A DNA stretch of 64,000 nt from Thalassospira xianhensis MCCC 1A02616 (GCF_003326475.1 NZ_JPWA01000026.1:1-64000), one strand, 5' to 3'. Counted from the stretch's first letter, positions 27,700-36,692 are shown. The notes: generated by a model from the sequence alone, not told the origin. Translations and numbers: made by a program.

Positions 27700-28062
27700 C
27701 TAGTCGTTGTCGGGTTTGGAATTCGGATTGGCTGCCCGAAAGAATGAAACCACATTATCCGTATCGGAAGACGCAGCACCCGGATCACCTGTACCATCGT
27801 CGGCACTATCACCGTCACCTTCGCCGCGCTTGACCGCTTCGATGTCATCGTCCGTTTCACCGGGCTTGGTATCATCGGTTGGCAGCACGGCACCACGATA
27901 ATGGCCGTCATGCTGCCTGTCGGCCTTGCGGTCCTCGGCGTCTTTTTTCGTGCGCTCGCCCCGTGTCCGGCCATGCAGAGCTCGATTGGCATCGGCCTGC
28001 TTTTCCTTGGCTGTGCGTTTCTTCTGCTTGCGCGCCTGCCGCAGATTGACAAGATCGCCCAT
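27700..28062 (-). CDS. DUF4169 family protein with acidic C-terminal extension
   Basis: The 120-residue product starts MGDLVNLRQARKQKKR and continues ANRALHGRTRGERTKKD, the DUF4169 signature, a short basic alphaproteobacterial protein of unknown role. Typical members are about 60 residues. Here residues 60-120 add an Asp/Glu/Gly-rich, probably disordered tail ending VVSFFRAANPNSKPDND. AAGGGGAC upstream of the ATG at 28062 supports this start over one 12 codons earlier. Confidence 0.8.
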   Translation of the reverse strand: MGDLVNLRQARKQKKRTAKEKQADANRALHGRTRGERTKKDAEDRKADRQHDGHYRGAVLPTDDTKPGETDDDIEAVKRGEGDGDSADDGTGDPGAASSDTDNVVSFFRAANPNSKPDND

Positions 28063-28089
28063 GCGAACGTCCCCTTTCATCCCGGTCCA

Positions 28090-28128
28090 AAATGACAAAC
28101 GGGCACCCCGATTGATCAGGGCACCCGC
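28090..28128 (-). terminator. Possible terminator of the coiled-coil lipoprotein gene
   Basis: On the minus strand an imperfect hairpin CGGGTGCCC...GGGGTGCCCG is followed by TTTGTCATTTT. It lies about 50 bases after the stop at 28173. The stem has an internal loop, so the call is tentative. Confidence 0.4.
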
Positions 28129-28172
28129 CTAGAAGCTTGGCAAACCGTTGACAAAACCTGCCTCAATCCGCC

Positions 28173-29294
28173 TTAACGGACGAAGACGTGGACCTCGTTG
28201 GCCGAAACCGAGGCACTGGTCGCATCAGAAACACGAACACGCGCGCTGGGCATTCCCATATCTGTCAGGGAACGCAGAACCGACTGTGCATTGCGTTTGG
28301 ATTTGTTGCTGTTCAGCGCAACCTGCGCCGGGGTCCCGCGATTCGGCGTTACCGCAACAACATCAAAGCTGGCCTGCGGGCGGCGCTCCAGAACACGGTT
28401 GACCGCGTTATAAAGCGCCTGCTCGTATTTCACGCTCGGGCTGTCGAAACGGATAACGACCAGCGGACGATCGCTGGTCGATGCCATGCTGCTACCGGCG
28501 GATGCCGGTGCAGCCTGCGACTGGAAGACACGCTTGGAAAGCGCGTCACCGAAAATCTCGCCATTCTTGACAGCCAGTGCCAGCGCATTGAGGTTCGCAC
28601 GCTCGTTGCTGACATAAGACGTCTGACGGGCAAGGCCCTCGCTGATTTCATTAAGAAGACGATCAATCAGCACCGTGGTGCGGTTGGTTTCGTCTTCCAG
28701 CAGTGCGAGCTGACGATGATCTTCGTCAACCGCGCCGGAAACCTGATAGGCAGACCGGACAGATTCCAGCAGGAAGGTCGACAGCGTCGAATCAGCAGCC
28801 ACTTTATTGGCCAGCGAATTCATTGCCGCAATGTCGTCATTCACACGATCAAGTTCCTGCTGTGCGGTATTCCACTGCTGCACCAGAACCGGGTTGCCCG
28901 GCGTGGTACCAACCTGAAGTCGCGCACTGATCGCAGCAACAGTACCGTGATAGGCCTGCGAGTTGCGAACGGTCTGCGCACGAAGCTGCTGCAATTCGTT
29001 ACTGTGATCACTCAGCGCCGATTTCAGGCGGTTGAGTTCGGCCTGCATGTTTTCGACCTTGGACCCGACAAAGGTCCCGGTCTGCGATATGCCGGTCAAC
29101 GGTTGAGAGCTGCGCGCAACATCAGTCGACGTCGTAGCATCTGCCCCGCTTGTATCGGCCATCGCGGCCGAGTTTTCAGTGCCGGCATTCTCTTCGCCAG
29201 CCAAAGTCGGCCAAAGGGCCTCTGAAGAAAAAGAACATCCCCCCAGCAAAAGGGCGGCGCCGATAACGGCGAGGTAGGTTTTACGAACGGCCAT
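28173..29294 (-). CDS. Coiled-coil lipoprotein with OmpA-like C-terminal domain
   Basis: The 373-residue protein has a lipoprotein signal (LAVIGAALLLGGC, Cys20) and a Ser/Thr/Ala-rich linker. A long helical region (80-270) with coiled-coil heptads (VENMQAELNRLKSALSDHSNELQQLRAQ) follows. The C-terminus (about 280-373) follows an OmpA-like plan: VVIRFDSPSVKYEQALYNAVNRVLERRPQ, then NKSKRNAQSVLRSLTDMGMP and a final strand. The peptidoglycan-binding Asp and Arg are not clearly kept. It is probably an outer-membrane lipoprotein spanning part of the periplasm. Confidence 0.7.
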   Translation of the reverse strand: MAVRKTYLAVIGAALLLGGCSFSSEALWPTLAGEENAGTENSAAMADTSGADATTSTDVARSSQPLTGISQTGTFVGSKVENMQAELNRLKSALSDHSNELQQLRAQTVRNSQAYHGTVAAISARLQVGTTPGNPVLVQQWNTAQQELDRVNDDIAAMNSLANKVAADSTLSTFLLESVRSAYQVSGAVDEDHRQLALLEDETNRTTVLIDRLLNEISEGLARQTSYVSNERANLNALALAVKNGEIFGDALSKRVFQSQAAPASAGSSMASTSDRPLVVIRFDSPSVKYEQALYNAVNRVLERRPQASFDVVAVTPNRGTPAQVALNSNKSKRNAQSVLRSLTDMGMPSARVRVSDATSASVSANEVHVFVR

Positions 29295-29629
29295 TTCGAT
29301 CTATTACCTAAGTAGGAATAAGCGAATCTCCCTGAGCCTGCTTTTTTATGAATTGAAACAAGCCCCTGCTCCCCCGGGATTGAATGCATCTTAGTCCACG
29401 ACCACTTGTGGAACAAGACGCATTTGCCCCTTTTTTAGCCATAGTTTGTCATATCGGTGTCAAACGCAACAAACCGGGGCAGAACAAGGCCCTAGCAGCG
29501 CGAAAAAACCTGCTGTCGGAAAAAATACGGTTTTTTGAAATTTACCGCTTGCAATGCCCCGCTCGTTTGCATAAGTTCCGCTCCGCCGACGGGGAGCATT
29601 GAACGCAAACCGGCGGAAACCAAGGCAAA
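29295..29629. other. Intergenic region before tRNA-Arg
   Basis: This 335-base gap has no convincing gene. Its right end should hold the tRNA promoter: TTGCAA at 29549-29554 with a weak TAAGTT at 29572-29577 is the best pair I see. The left end should hold the promoter of the divergent lipoprotein gene. Confidence 0.4.
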
Positions 29630-29706
29630 GCGCCCGTAGCTCAGCTGGATAGAGCATCTGACTACGAATCAGAAGGCCGGAGGTTCGAATCCTTCCGGGC
29701 GCGCCA
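29630..29706 (+). tRNA. tRNA-Arg (anticodon ACG)
   Basis: This is a 77-base class I tRNA with encoded CCA. The acceptor stem is GCGCCCG/CGGGCGC, the D-arm GCTCAGCTGGATAGAGC, the anticodon stem CTGA/TCAG holds CTACGAA (anticodon ACG), and the T-arm is GGTTCGAATCC. The wobble A would be converted to inosine to read CGU, CGC and CGA. Confidence 0.97.
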
Positions 29707-29709
29707 TTC

Positions 29710-29739
29710 AAAGGCCCGACGTTAACGCGTCGGGCCTTT
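29710..29739 (+). terminator. Terminator of tRNA-Arg
   Basis: AAAGGCCCGACG (29710-29721) pairs with CGTCGGGCCTTT (29728-29739), three bases after the tRNA CCA. Confidence 0.85.
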
Positions 29740-29925
29740 GCCATTTCCGGATCATGCCGCACCGCGACCCCGCTTTCATCCGATAAAACCGCCGAAATGT
29801 GAACCGGATTACACCTTTTGGCCAATTCGCAGCCCTTGTCGTGCAACTTTCCCCGGTCATCCTTGCCTCTGCCGATCCCTCAAACATATCAGGGAAACGG
29901 CAGCCCTACCCGCAAGGAGACAGGA

Positions 29926-30678
29926 ATGGATATTGGAAAGATTCTCGGCGATGTACTCGGTTCCGGTAATTCCGGCCAAATCGGAGACCGGATCAAACAG
30001 GCCGCATCCGGTGGAACAACCGGTGGCATCGGCAAGGCGCTGGGCAGTAGTGGCCTTGGTGGAGGTCTTGTCGGCGGCGCGCTGAGTGGCGGATTGATGT
30101 CTGCAGTTCTCGGGTCGAAAAAAGGACGCAAGATGGGCGGAAAGGTGCTGGCCTATGGCGGGACCGCACTGGTCGCGGGGCTTGCCTACAAGGCCTGGCG
30201 CGATTACAGCAACCGCCAGAAACCGCAAAGCCATGCCCGTGATACCGATCTTGCCAGCATTCCCGCCGATAGCGGTTTTGCCCCGGAACAGGAACGAGGC
30301 GAAGGTGATGTTGATTTCCGGCTTGCACTGGTCCGTGCGATGATCGCGGCTGCCAAGTCCGATGGCCATATCGATCAGACCGAACACAAACGTATTGCAG
30401 CCCAGATCGAACAATTCGAACTGGGCGCATCGGAAAAGGCATTTCTGTTTGACGCCTTTTCCGCCGATGCCGACCCATTGGCGATTGCCCGTCTGGCCCG
30501 AACCAGCGAACAGGGTGCGGAAATCTATCTCGCATCCAGCCTGTCGATTGATCCCGATGACCAGCTTGAACAGCAATATCTGTCAAGACTTGCCGGATGT
30601 CTTGGCCTGCCCGATGAATTGCGCACCCACCTTGATACTCAGGCCGAAGGTGCCCGACAGGAATTCGCAAACAGTTAA
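29926..30678 (+). CDS. DUF533/TerB-like inner-membrane-associated protein (YebE type)
   Basis: The 250-residue protein has a Gly/Ser-rich N-terminus with a GGIGKALGSSGLGGGLVGGALSG stretch and one hydrophobic segment (VLAYGGTALVAGLAYKAW). A TerB-like helical domain with FRLALVRAMIAAAKSDGHIDQTEHKRI and SLSIDPDDQLEQQYLSRLA follows. This matches DUF533 (YebE), an envelope-stress-associated family of unknown mechanism. The acidic DGHID and DPDD loops resemble TerB metal sites. AAGGAG before the ATG at 29926 fixes the start over an open upstream extension that crosses the tRNA region. Confidence 0.85.
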   Translation: MDIGKILGDVLGSGNSGQIGDRIKQAASGGTTGGIGKALGSSGLGGGLVGGALSGGLMSAVLGSKKGRKMGGKVLAYGGTALVAGLAYKAWRDYSNRQKPQSHARDTDLASIPADSGFAPEQERGEGDVDFRLALVRAMIAAAKSDGHIDQTEHKRIAAQIEQFELGASEKAFLFDAFSADADPLAIARLARTSEQGAEIYLASSLSIDPDDQLEQQYLSRLAGCLGLPDELRTHLDTQAEGARQEFANS

Positions 30679-30689
30679 GCCCGGTAACG

Positions 30690-30720
30690 AAAAACAGGCC
30701 CGAACAGTGTCGTTCGGGCC
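30690..30720 (-). terminator. Terminator of the fasciclin gene
   Basis: GGCCCGAAC (30697-30705) pairs with GTTCGGGCC (30712-30720). On the minus strand it runs into TGTTTTTCG. It also lies after the convergent DUF533 gene and may serve both. Confidence 0.8.
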
Positions 30721-30748
30721 CGCTGTTGCATTATCCTTTAAGAACGGA

Positions 30749-31237
30749 TTACATCGCAGGCATGATGACAGTATCGATAACGTGAATAACGCCGTTGTCG
30801 GCTTCGATATCGGCCTGGGTTACTGTCGCGCCATCAACCATGACGCCGCTTGTGGCATTCACATCAATGGTGTCGCCCTGCACGCTGGCGACTTCCATTT
30901 CCTTACCCGCGATATCAGCTGCCATCACTTTACCCGGTACAACGTGGTAGGTCAGAATGGCGGCCAGCTTTTCCTTGTTTTCCGGCTTCAGAAGGTCTTC
31001 AACCGTGCCCGCCGACAACTTGGCAAAAGCTTCGTCGGTCGGCGCAAAAACGGTAAAGGGCCCTTCACCTTTAAGGGTATCGACAAGCCCGGCTGCCTGA
31101 ACCGCGGTAACAAGCGTTTTAAAAGACCCGGCAGATACAGCCGTATCAACGATGTCGGCCGCCTTTGCCGGAAGGCTCGCCAAGGCGAATGCCGCTGCGG
31201 TGACGGTTGCGATCACGGTTTTCTTCAAAGCAGTCAT
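30749..31237 (-). CDS. Secreted fasciclin-domain protein
   Basis: This 162-residue protein has a signal peptide ending AKA-AD (near residue 26) and one fasciclin (FAS1) domain. It shows the H1 motif [16 protein letters not shown], the central [10 protein letters not shown] and the H2-region [17 protein letters not shown]1 proteins are cell-surface or periplasmic adhesion-type proteins; short single-domain forms are common in marine bacteria. AGGAG lies seven bases before the ATG at 31237, so the open frame further upstream is not used. Confidence 0.92.
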   Translation of the reverse strand: MTALKKTVIATVTAAAFALASLPAKAADIVDTAVSAGSFKTLVTAVQAAGLVDTLKGEGPFTVFAPTDEAFAKLSAGTVEDLLKPENKEKLAAILTYHVVPGKVMAADIAGKEMEVASVQGDTIDVNATSGVMVDGATVTQADIEADNGVIHVIDTVIMPAM

Positions 31238-31491
31238 GTTTCGAACTCCTGTCCATATATTGTCGGATGTGCCGACATCTCTGCTGTCGAAAAAGCTTAC
31301 GCACCGCGCCCTGGCAACGGATCCATCTTGATGCATCATTTAATTGTGATAACCGACCCGGCATCCACACAGGGGGCGCTTGCGTACAGAAACCCTTGTG
31401 CATGCAGAAAATGGGAAAAAGCCGGTGCCCGGAACCTGCAAGGAATGCTATGCTTCATGCCGTCTAACGACCGCCTCAAGGAGCCCCACGC

Positions 31492-32013
31492 ATGAACGCC
31501 AATACGCGCATCACCATTTCCTGCACTGATCGTGTCGGCCTGGTATCGGATATATCCGGTCGCCTGTTTGATATCGGAGCCAATCTTGGTCCGACCAGCT
31601 TCGTACTGGATCAGGGACGCGCGAATTTCGTCACGACCTGCGAATTGCCTGACACCTGCCCCATCACCGAATGCGAGGCAGCCCTTTTTGAATTGCCGAT
31701 GGAACAGGCCGAAATAACGGTCGAAGAAATTCAACCAGCCCCGCTTCTGACCCGCGCACCAGGCGCGACACATATGATTGAATGTTCCGGCATTGATCAG
31801 CCCGGCCTGATCGCCCGACTGTCGGAAATTTTCATCGAATTCAACGCCAACATCGTGCAACTGGCGGCATCGGCAACCGATGAAAAGGACGCGCGCATTT
31901 ATACTACGCGTTTTGCGATTGCCATACCGGCGGACCGTGCGGCTGCCTGCCTTGCAACACTCGCCAACACCGCTGGGTCAATGCGCATGCTGTTCCGGTT
32001 TGAAGAACTTTAA
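31492..32013 (+). CDS. Tandem ACT-domain protein, GcvR-like
   Basis: The 173-residue product is two ACT domains (about 5-75 and 92-172), opening ITISCTDRVGLVSDISGRLFDIGANL and HMIECSGIDQPGLIARLSEIFIEFNANI. This is the layout of GcvR, the glycine-cleavage regulator of enterobacteria, which senses glycine through protein contacts. No GcvA partner is nearby, so the target is unknown. A good AAGGAG precedes the ATG. It is convergent with the next GGDEF gene, with only two bases between them. Confidence 0.8.
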   Translation: MNANTRITISCTDRVGLVSDISGRLFDIGANLGPTSFVLDQGRANFVTTCELPDTCPITECEAALFELPMEQAEITVEEIQPAPLLTRAPGATHMIECSGIDQPGLIARLSEIFIEFNANIVQLAASATDEKDARIYTTRFAIAIPADRAAACLATLANTAGSMRMLFRFEEL

Positions 32014-32015
32014 GC

Positions 32016-33320
32016 TCAGGTAACGACACGGTTACGCCCGGCCTGCTTGGCGGCATAAAGTTTTTCGTCTGCCTGTTTCAGCACCGCCCAGGGATCGTCG
32101 ACATCCTCGTCCCACTCCGAAAGACCAACTGAGATTGTCACTGAAACCGTCTTGTTCCTGTCGGGTGGGGCAATTGTGGTCGCAGCAATCCGCTTGCGAA
32201 GGGCTTCAAGCGGTTCGTGGGCTTTTTCCGCACTTCTTCCGGCAAAAACGACCGTAAATTCTTCGCCGCCATAACGGAATGCCTTCCCCCCGCCCCCAAC
32301 ACGGGCCAGTTCGCGCGAAACCTTGCGCAACACGATATCGCCGACATCATGGCCATAGGTATCATTGAATTTCTTGAAATGATCGACGTCGAGCATGGCA
32401 ATCGCATACTGGCTGCCAAGTTCGGCCAAGGTATGGCCAAGTGCCCGACGCCCAGGCAACCCGGTCAGATCATCGACAAACGCCATCCGCCAGGCTTCCT
32501 GTGCCAACCCGGCCAGGACTACACCGGTCGCCGCCAGATACCCGAACTTGATAAAGCCCGGCCCCATGACGGTGGCGACCGCAATCGCAATGATCGCTGC
32601 GGCAAAGCTGGTTTCAAGCGGTCGATGCAGTACAAGCAATATCCCGACCGACAGGATCGACAGGATCAGGGCCGGTTGCGGCATATCGGCCATGAAGGTT
32701 CCGGTGTCGATCAGCCGGTAATTCAGCACCTGATAAAGGGCGGCGCCAACATCGGCCTTGCCGGCCAGCATCAGCATGACAAAAAGCTGCAATCCCAGAA
32801 CCAGCATCCGCGCAATCCCGCGCGGGTTAAGAACCCCGCGTTCCTTGGTAAAGCCCAGAACCAGCAAATTGACCGGGATAAGATAAAGCGTTGCAATGCG
32901 CAGGAATGCCACCCCATCGGCTGAGAATCCGCCACCATTCCCCACCAGCAGCCAGTAGCAGACCAGAAGCAGGATCATGACGAAAACCGCCCGCCCACGG
33001 TTAAACCACCAGCCGATCGCACTGCCAAGAACGGCAAGGATGAAAGGCCCGTATCGCACAAGCCCTGCCAGTTCACCCGGAACCAGCCCGGGCGAAAGCG
33101 CAAGCACAAGGCAAGCCCCCAAAATCAGGAAGGGTGCCAGCCCAGCTGAGACAAGAATGGTATAAGCGCGACGCATGGGCCGTTTGGTTCTGCCTGAAAT
33201 TCCCCCAAGGATACGGTATCGGGCAGGCCCGATCCGCAATATCGCCGGTAATCTAACCACTGCATCCTTAAGGGGCCATTGCTTTGTGCCCTGTTTGTGC
33301 GTTTTTTCTAATTCAGCCAC
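32016..33320 (-). CDS. Membrane-bound diguanylate cyclase without I-site
   Basis: The 434-residue protein has six or seven hydrophobic segments (residues 50-270) and a C-terminal GGDEF domain (275-434) with intact GGEEF. The position of the inhibitory RxxD reads GGGG, so product inhibition through that site is unlikely. It would make c-di-GMP at the inner membrane. The longest frame starts at GTG 33320 with a weak ribosome site. An ATG at 33176 just before the first membrane helix is an alternative that would remove 48 residues. Confidence 0.85.
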   Translation of the reverse strand: MAELEKTHKQGTKQWPLKDAVVRLPAILRIGPARYRILGGISGRTKRPMRRAYTILVSAGLAPFLILGACLVLALSPGLVPGELAGLVRYGPFILAVLGSAIGWWFNRGRAVFVMILLLVCYWLLVGNGGGFSADGVAFLRIATLYLIPVNLLVLGFTKERGVLNPRGIARMLVLGLQLFVMLMLAGKADVGAALYQVLNYRLIDTGTFMADMPQPALILSILSVGILLVLHRPLETSFAAAIIAIAVATVMGPGFIKFGYLAATGVVLAGLAQEAWRMAFVDDLTGLPGRRALGHTLAELGSQYAIAMLDVDHFKKFNDTYGHDVGDIVLRKVSRELARVGGGGKAFRYGGEEFTVVFAGRSAEKAHEPLEALRKRIAATTIAPPDRNKTVSVTISVGLSEWDEDVDDPWAVLKQADEKLYAAKQAGRNRVVT

Positions 33321-33583
33321 AAAGTCCCGTTTTTCCGGGTTGCCTTCTGATCGGCATCAGACAATGGTCTTGTGCGCAAAATGGCTTGCATCTGTTAGCA
33401 TGCGCACCATAAATTGGATCAAATTCGCTCTATCTCACTGCGGCGCACAATGATCGCAGGCGCAGAATTCTGTCACGGCGGCCACGGTACGATCCCGAAA
33501 ACGGGACAAAAGCATTTAACGCCGGAAGCTTGGCCCAAACAGGCCGATCCTTCCAGAATGACAGGCTTTGGAGAGACGTTACC

Positions 33584-34570
33584 ATGAGCTTCACCACACC
33601 GACCCCGGCACCAGCACGTCTGAACCGGTCCGAACTGGCCGTTCCGGGCAGCCGCATCGAACTGTTTGAAAAGGCCGCCAGATCAAAGGCCGATGCGATC
33701 TTCCTTGATCTTGAGGACGCGGTCGCGCCAAGCGACAAGGAACAGGCGCGCAAAAACATCATTGCCGCGATCAATGACATCGACTGGGGCGACAAGGTGC
33801 TTTCGGTCCGCATCAATGGCCTTGATACACATTATATGTATCGTGATGTCGTCGATGTACTGGAACAGGCCGGTGACCGGCTTGACCTGATCATGATCCC
33901 CAAGGTCGGCACGGCCGCCGATGTCTATGCGCTTGATATGATGGCAACCCAGATCGAGGCCGCCAAAGGCCGCAAAAAACGCATCGGGTTCGAACTGATC
34001 ATTGAAACCGCCCTTGGCATGCAGAATATCCACGAAATTGCAGGTGCCTCGAAACGCAATGAATCCCTGCATTTCGGTGTGGCCGATTACGCTGCATCGA
34101 CCAAGGCCATGACGACCGGGATCGGCGGCCCGAACCCGCATTATGGTGTGCTGACCGACAAGGACGGCGATAATCCGCGTGATTATCACTGGGGCGATAT
34201 GTGGCACTATGCCATTGCCCGCATGGTGGTGGCCGCCCGCGCCAATGGTCTGCGCCCGATTGACGGACCGTTTGGCGATTTTTCCGATCCGGATGGCTAT
34301 CGCGCCCAAGCCGCACGCGCCATGGTGCTGGGCTGCGAAGGCAAATGGGCCATTCATCCCAGCCAGATCCCCCTTGCCAACGATGTCTATTCCCCGTCCG
34401 AGGCCGAAGTCACCAAAGCCAAACGCATCCTTGAAGCCATGACCAAGGCACAGGCCGAAGGTGCCGGTGCCGTCGCCCTGGATGGCCGACTGATCGATAT
34501 CGCATCCATCAAACAGGCCGAAGTCATGGTCAAACAGGCCGAAGCCATTGCCGCACGCGACGCGGGATAA
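33584..34570 (+). CDS. mcl: L-malyl-CoA/beta-methylmalyl-CoA lyase (HpcH/HpaI, CitE-like)
   Basis: The 328-residue protein has the CitE-like TIM-barrel signatures: the N-terminal PARLNRSELAVPGSR, metal-site AIFLDLEDAVAP, SVRINGLDT, IMIPKVG, FELIIETALGMQN and the C-terminal GKWAIHPSQI. It is close in length and motif order to Rhodobacter Mcl1, which cleaves malyl-CoA to acetyl-CoA and glyoxylate and methylmalyl-CoA to propionyl-CoA and glyoxylate. That suggests glyoxylate or ethylmalonyl-CoA metabolism. GGAGAG precedes the ATG at 33584. It is monocistronic, with its own terminator. Confidence 0.88.
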   Translation: MSFTTPTPAPARLNRSELAVPGSRIELFEKAARSKADAIFLDLEDAVAPSDKEQARKNIIAAINDIDWGDKVLSVRINGLDTHYMYRDVVDVLEQAGDRLDLIMIPKVGTAADVYALDMMATQIEAAKGRKKRIGFELIIETALGMQNIHEIAGASKRNESLHFGVADYAASTKAMTTGIGGPNPHYGVLTDKDGDNPRDYHWGDMWHYAIARMVVAARANGLRPIDGPFGDFSDPDGYRAQAARAMVLGCEGKWAIHPSQIPLANDVYSPSEAEVTKAKRILEAMTKAQAEGAGAVALDGRLIDIASIKQAEVMVKQAEAIAARDAG

Positions 34571-34593
34571 ATCATCACACTCTGCCAAGCAAG

Positions 34594-34624
34594 AAGGGGT
34601 GCCGCCCGGCACCCCTTTGTTTTT
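34594..34624 (+). terminator. Terminator of the malyl-CoA lyase gene
   Basis: AAGGGGTGCC (34594-34603) pairs with GGCACCCCTT (34608-34617) around a four-base loop and is followed by TGTTTTT. Confidence 0.9.
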
Positions 34625-34641
34625 ATGGCAACCGCAACAGG

Positions 34642-35664
34642 TTAATCCGCGATGCCCTCAAAGGTGATCTTGCCAATGGCCTTGCCGGATTCCAGCAACG
34701 CATGCGCCTTGCGCAGGCTTTCAGGTGTCAAGGCCCCGAAACTTTCATTTGCGGTATTTTTCAGGGTTCCGGCATCAATCAAATCTGCCACGGTCGCCAG
34801 CAATTTGTGCTGTTCGATCATGTCCGGGGTCTGGAACATCGAACGGGTAAACATGAATTCATAGGAAAAGCTGGCCGATTTCGCCTTCAGCAGATCGACA
34901 TTGTGGTTTTCCTTGGCTTCGGTAATCGTCGCGATCCGACCTTGCGGGGCGATGATTTCAGCCATCATATCGAAATACTGATCAGTTTCCGACGTGCACA
35001 GAATGTAATCGACATGGGGAATGCCGATTGCCTTCAGCTCGTCATTCAGCGGATTGCGGTGATTGATCACCTGATCGGCACCAAGATTTTTGACCCAGTC
35101 GATGGTTTCCGGGCGCGATGCGGTCGCAATGACAGTCAATCCCGCCAGTTTGCCAAGCTGGATCGCGATCGAGCCAACCCCGCCTGCCCCGCCAATCACC
35201 AGCAGCGTCTTGCCCGCATTGGCATCCTTGGCGTTGCGATCAATCATCATACGGTCAAACAGGGCTTCCCACGCCGTAATCGTGGTCAATGGCAATGCCG
35301 CCGCATCGGCAAAGCCAAGCGACTTGGGTTTCGGCGCAACGATGCGTTCATCGACAAGCTGGAACTGGGTATTGCTGCCCGACCGGGTAACATCCCCGGC
35401 ATACCAGACCTCGTCGCCCGGGCGAAACAGGGTGACATCCTCACCAACGGCCTCAACGACACCGGCCGCGTCCCAGCCAAGGATTTTGAAATTGCCGTCA
35501 TCCGCCTTGCCGCGACGCACCTTGAAATCAACCGGGTTGACAGCAACACCTTTGACCCGAACCAGAATATCCCGGCCTTCGGCCTTTGGAACTTCCATAT
35601 CAATTTCACTAAACAACCCGGCCGTATCGACAGGGGCAGCTTTATAAAGTCCGATAGCTTTCAT
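34642..35664 (-). CDS. Zinc-type alcohol dehydrogenase family/quinone oxidoreductase-like protein
   Basis: The 340-residue MDR-superfamily protein starts MKAIGLYKAAPVD and has VAVNPVDFKVRRGK, GWDAAGVVEAVGEDV and the Rossmann loop VIGGAGGVGSIAIQLGKLAG. It lacks the catalytic and structural zinc cysteines, so it belongs with zinc-independent quinone reductases (ZADH/YogA-like). It would use NADPH on quinones or reactive carbonyls. AAAGGA upstream fits the ATG at 35664; an in-frame ATG three codons earlier overlaps that site. It is divergent from an HxlR regulator across a perfect palindrome. Confidence 0.88.
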   Translation of the reverse strand: MKAIGLYKAAPVDTAGLFSEIDMEVPKAEGRDILVRVKGVAVNPVDFKVRRGKADDGNFKILGWDAAGVVEAVGEDVTLFRPGDEVWYAGDVTRSGSNTQFQLVDERIVAPKPKSLGFADAAALPLTTITAWEALFDRMMIDRNAKDANAGKTLLVIGGAGGVGSIAIQLGKLAGLTVIATASRPETIDWVKNLGADQVINHRNPLNDELKAIGIPHVDYILCTSETDQYFDMMAEIIAPQGRIATITEAKENHNVDLLKAKSASFSYEFMFTRSMFQTPDMIEQHKLLATVADLIDAGTLKNTANESFGALTPESLRKAHALLESGKAIGKITFEGIAD

Positions 35665-35753
35665 TGTCGGCATCCTTTGTGAAAAGGTTTGATTTGCGAA
35701 TGCCCAAGACCTAACGCATAATATCGATAAACGTAAGTACGCACAATTCAAGC

Positions 35754-35779
35754 CAATAGTATCAATTTGTATACTATTG
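35754..35779. promoter_or_regulatory. Perfect inverted repeat, likely HxlR operator
   Basis: CAATAGTAT (35754-35762) and ATACTATTG (35771-35779) form a perfect 9-base dyad with an 8-base spacer. It lies 90 bases from the oxidoreductase start and 31 bases from the HxlR start, placed to control both. Confidence 0.75.
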
Positions 35780-35810
35780 ACGTTTTCTGCGGATTTTAAG
35801 GAATAAATGA

Positions 35811-36176
35811 ATGGCAACGACATTCAATTGCCCACCGAATCGAAGCCTCGGCTGCCCGGTCGAAGGCACGCTTGATATGATTGGTGGCAAGTGGAAGGGT
35901 GTCGTCCTGTTTCACCTGCTCGACGGCACCAAGCGGTTCAATGAATTGCACCGTCTGATGCCCGGCGTCACACAACGCATGCTGACCCGCCAACTGCGCG
36001 AGCTGGAGGCCGACGGCCTGATCCACCGCGAAGTCTATGCCGAAGTCCCCCCGCGTGTGGAATACAGCCTGACCGCAAAGGGCGAAACGCTTCGCCCGAT
36101 CATCCTTGCGTTAAAGGATTGGGGGGAAAGCCACGTGCCCTATTATGCAATCAAACCCGAAACCGACGTCGCCTGA
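35811..36176 (+). CDS. HxlR-family transcriptional regulator
   Basis: This 121-residue winged-helix protein has the HxlR pattern: C-P-V-E ([23 protein letters not shown]), [32 protein letters not shown] and [16 protein letters not shown]. Cys7 and Cys15 are at positions where members such as YodB sense thiol-reactive quinones. Together with the divergent quinone-reductase-like gene, this suggests a quinone or carbonyl stress switch. AAGGA precedes the ATG. Only 12 bases separate it from the convergent acetyltransferase gene. Confidence 0.9.
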   Translation: MATTFNCPPNRSLGCPVEGTLDMIGGKWKGVVLFHLLDGTKRFNELHRLMPGVTQRMLTRQLRELEADGLIHREVYAEVPPRVEYSLTAKGETLRPIILALKDWGESHVPYYAIKPETDVA

Positions 36177-36188
36177 TTACCGGTGTGA

Positions 36189-36692
36189 TCAGGCCGTTTT
36201 TGCCAACTGTAAGGGCCGCGCCATTTTCCAGAATGTCGTGCGATCATATCCACCATGAACGCCTTCACCGGCGATTTCAAAACCGCGCGATTTGAAAAAG
36301 GCAATATTGCCAGTCAGTTCGACCCGAACATGAAGCCGCATGTTTTCCTTGCCCGCACTTTCGGCATGGGCGCAGGCCGCCTCGACCAGTGCCTTGCCGA
36401 TGCCACCACCCTGAATGGACGGATCGACCGACAATTTATAAAGATAGGCGTCCTTACCGACATCCTCGACCCAGACCTGACCGATAACACGGCCTGCTGA
36501 ATCATGTGCCAGAAACAGCGTATCACGGGCAAACCGCCATTGAAGTTCGGCAATATTGACCGATTTCGCCGAACTTGGCGGATCGACGATATCGTCCTGA
36601 AAGGCAAAGGCAGCCAGGAGGATTTCAACAAGCCGGTCGAACGGAACAAGGGCGGGATCGCGGGGCGATGTGATCTCGATACTGGATGTCAT
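36189..36692 (-). CDS. GNAT-family N-acetyltransferase
   Basis: The 167-residue protein has the GNAT acetyl-CoA site: strand AYLYKLSVDPSIQGGGIGKALVEAACAHAESAG with the Q/RxxGxG/A loop (QGGGIG), followed by MRLHVRVELTGNIAFFKSRGFEIAGEG. The acceptor substrate cannot be inferred. It is divergent from accA, about 158 bases away. Confidence 0.88.
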   Translation of the reverse strand: MTSSIEITSPRDPALVPFDRLVEILLAAFAFQDDIVDPPSSAKSVNIAELQWRFARDTLFLAHDSAGRVIGQVWVEDVGKDAYLYKLSVDPSIQGGGIGKALVEAACAHAESAGKENMRLHVRVELTGNIAFFKSRGFEIAGEGVHGGYDRTTFWKMARPLQLAKTA

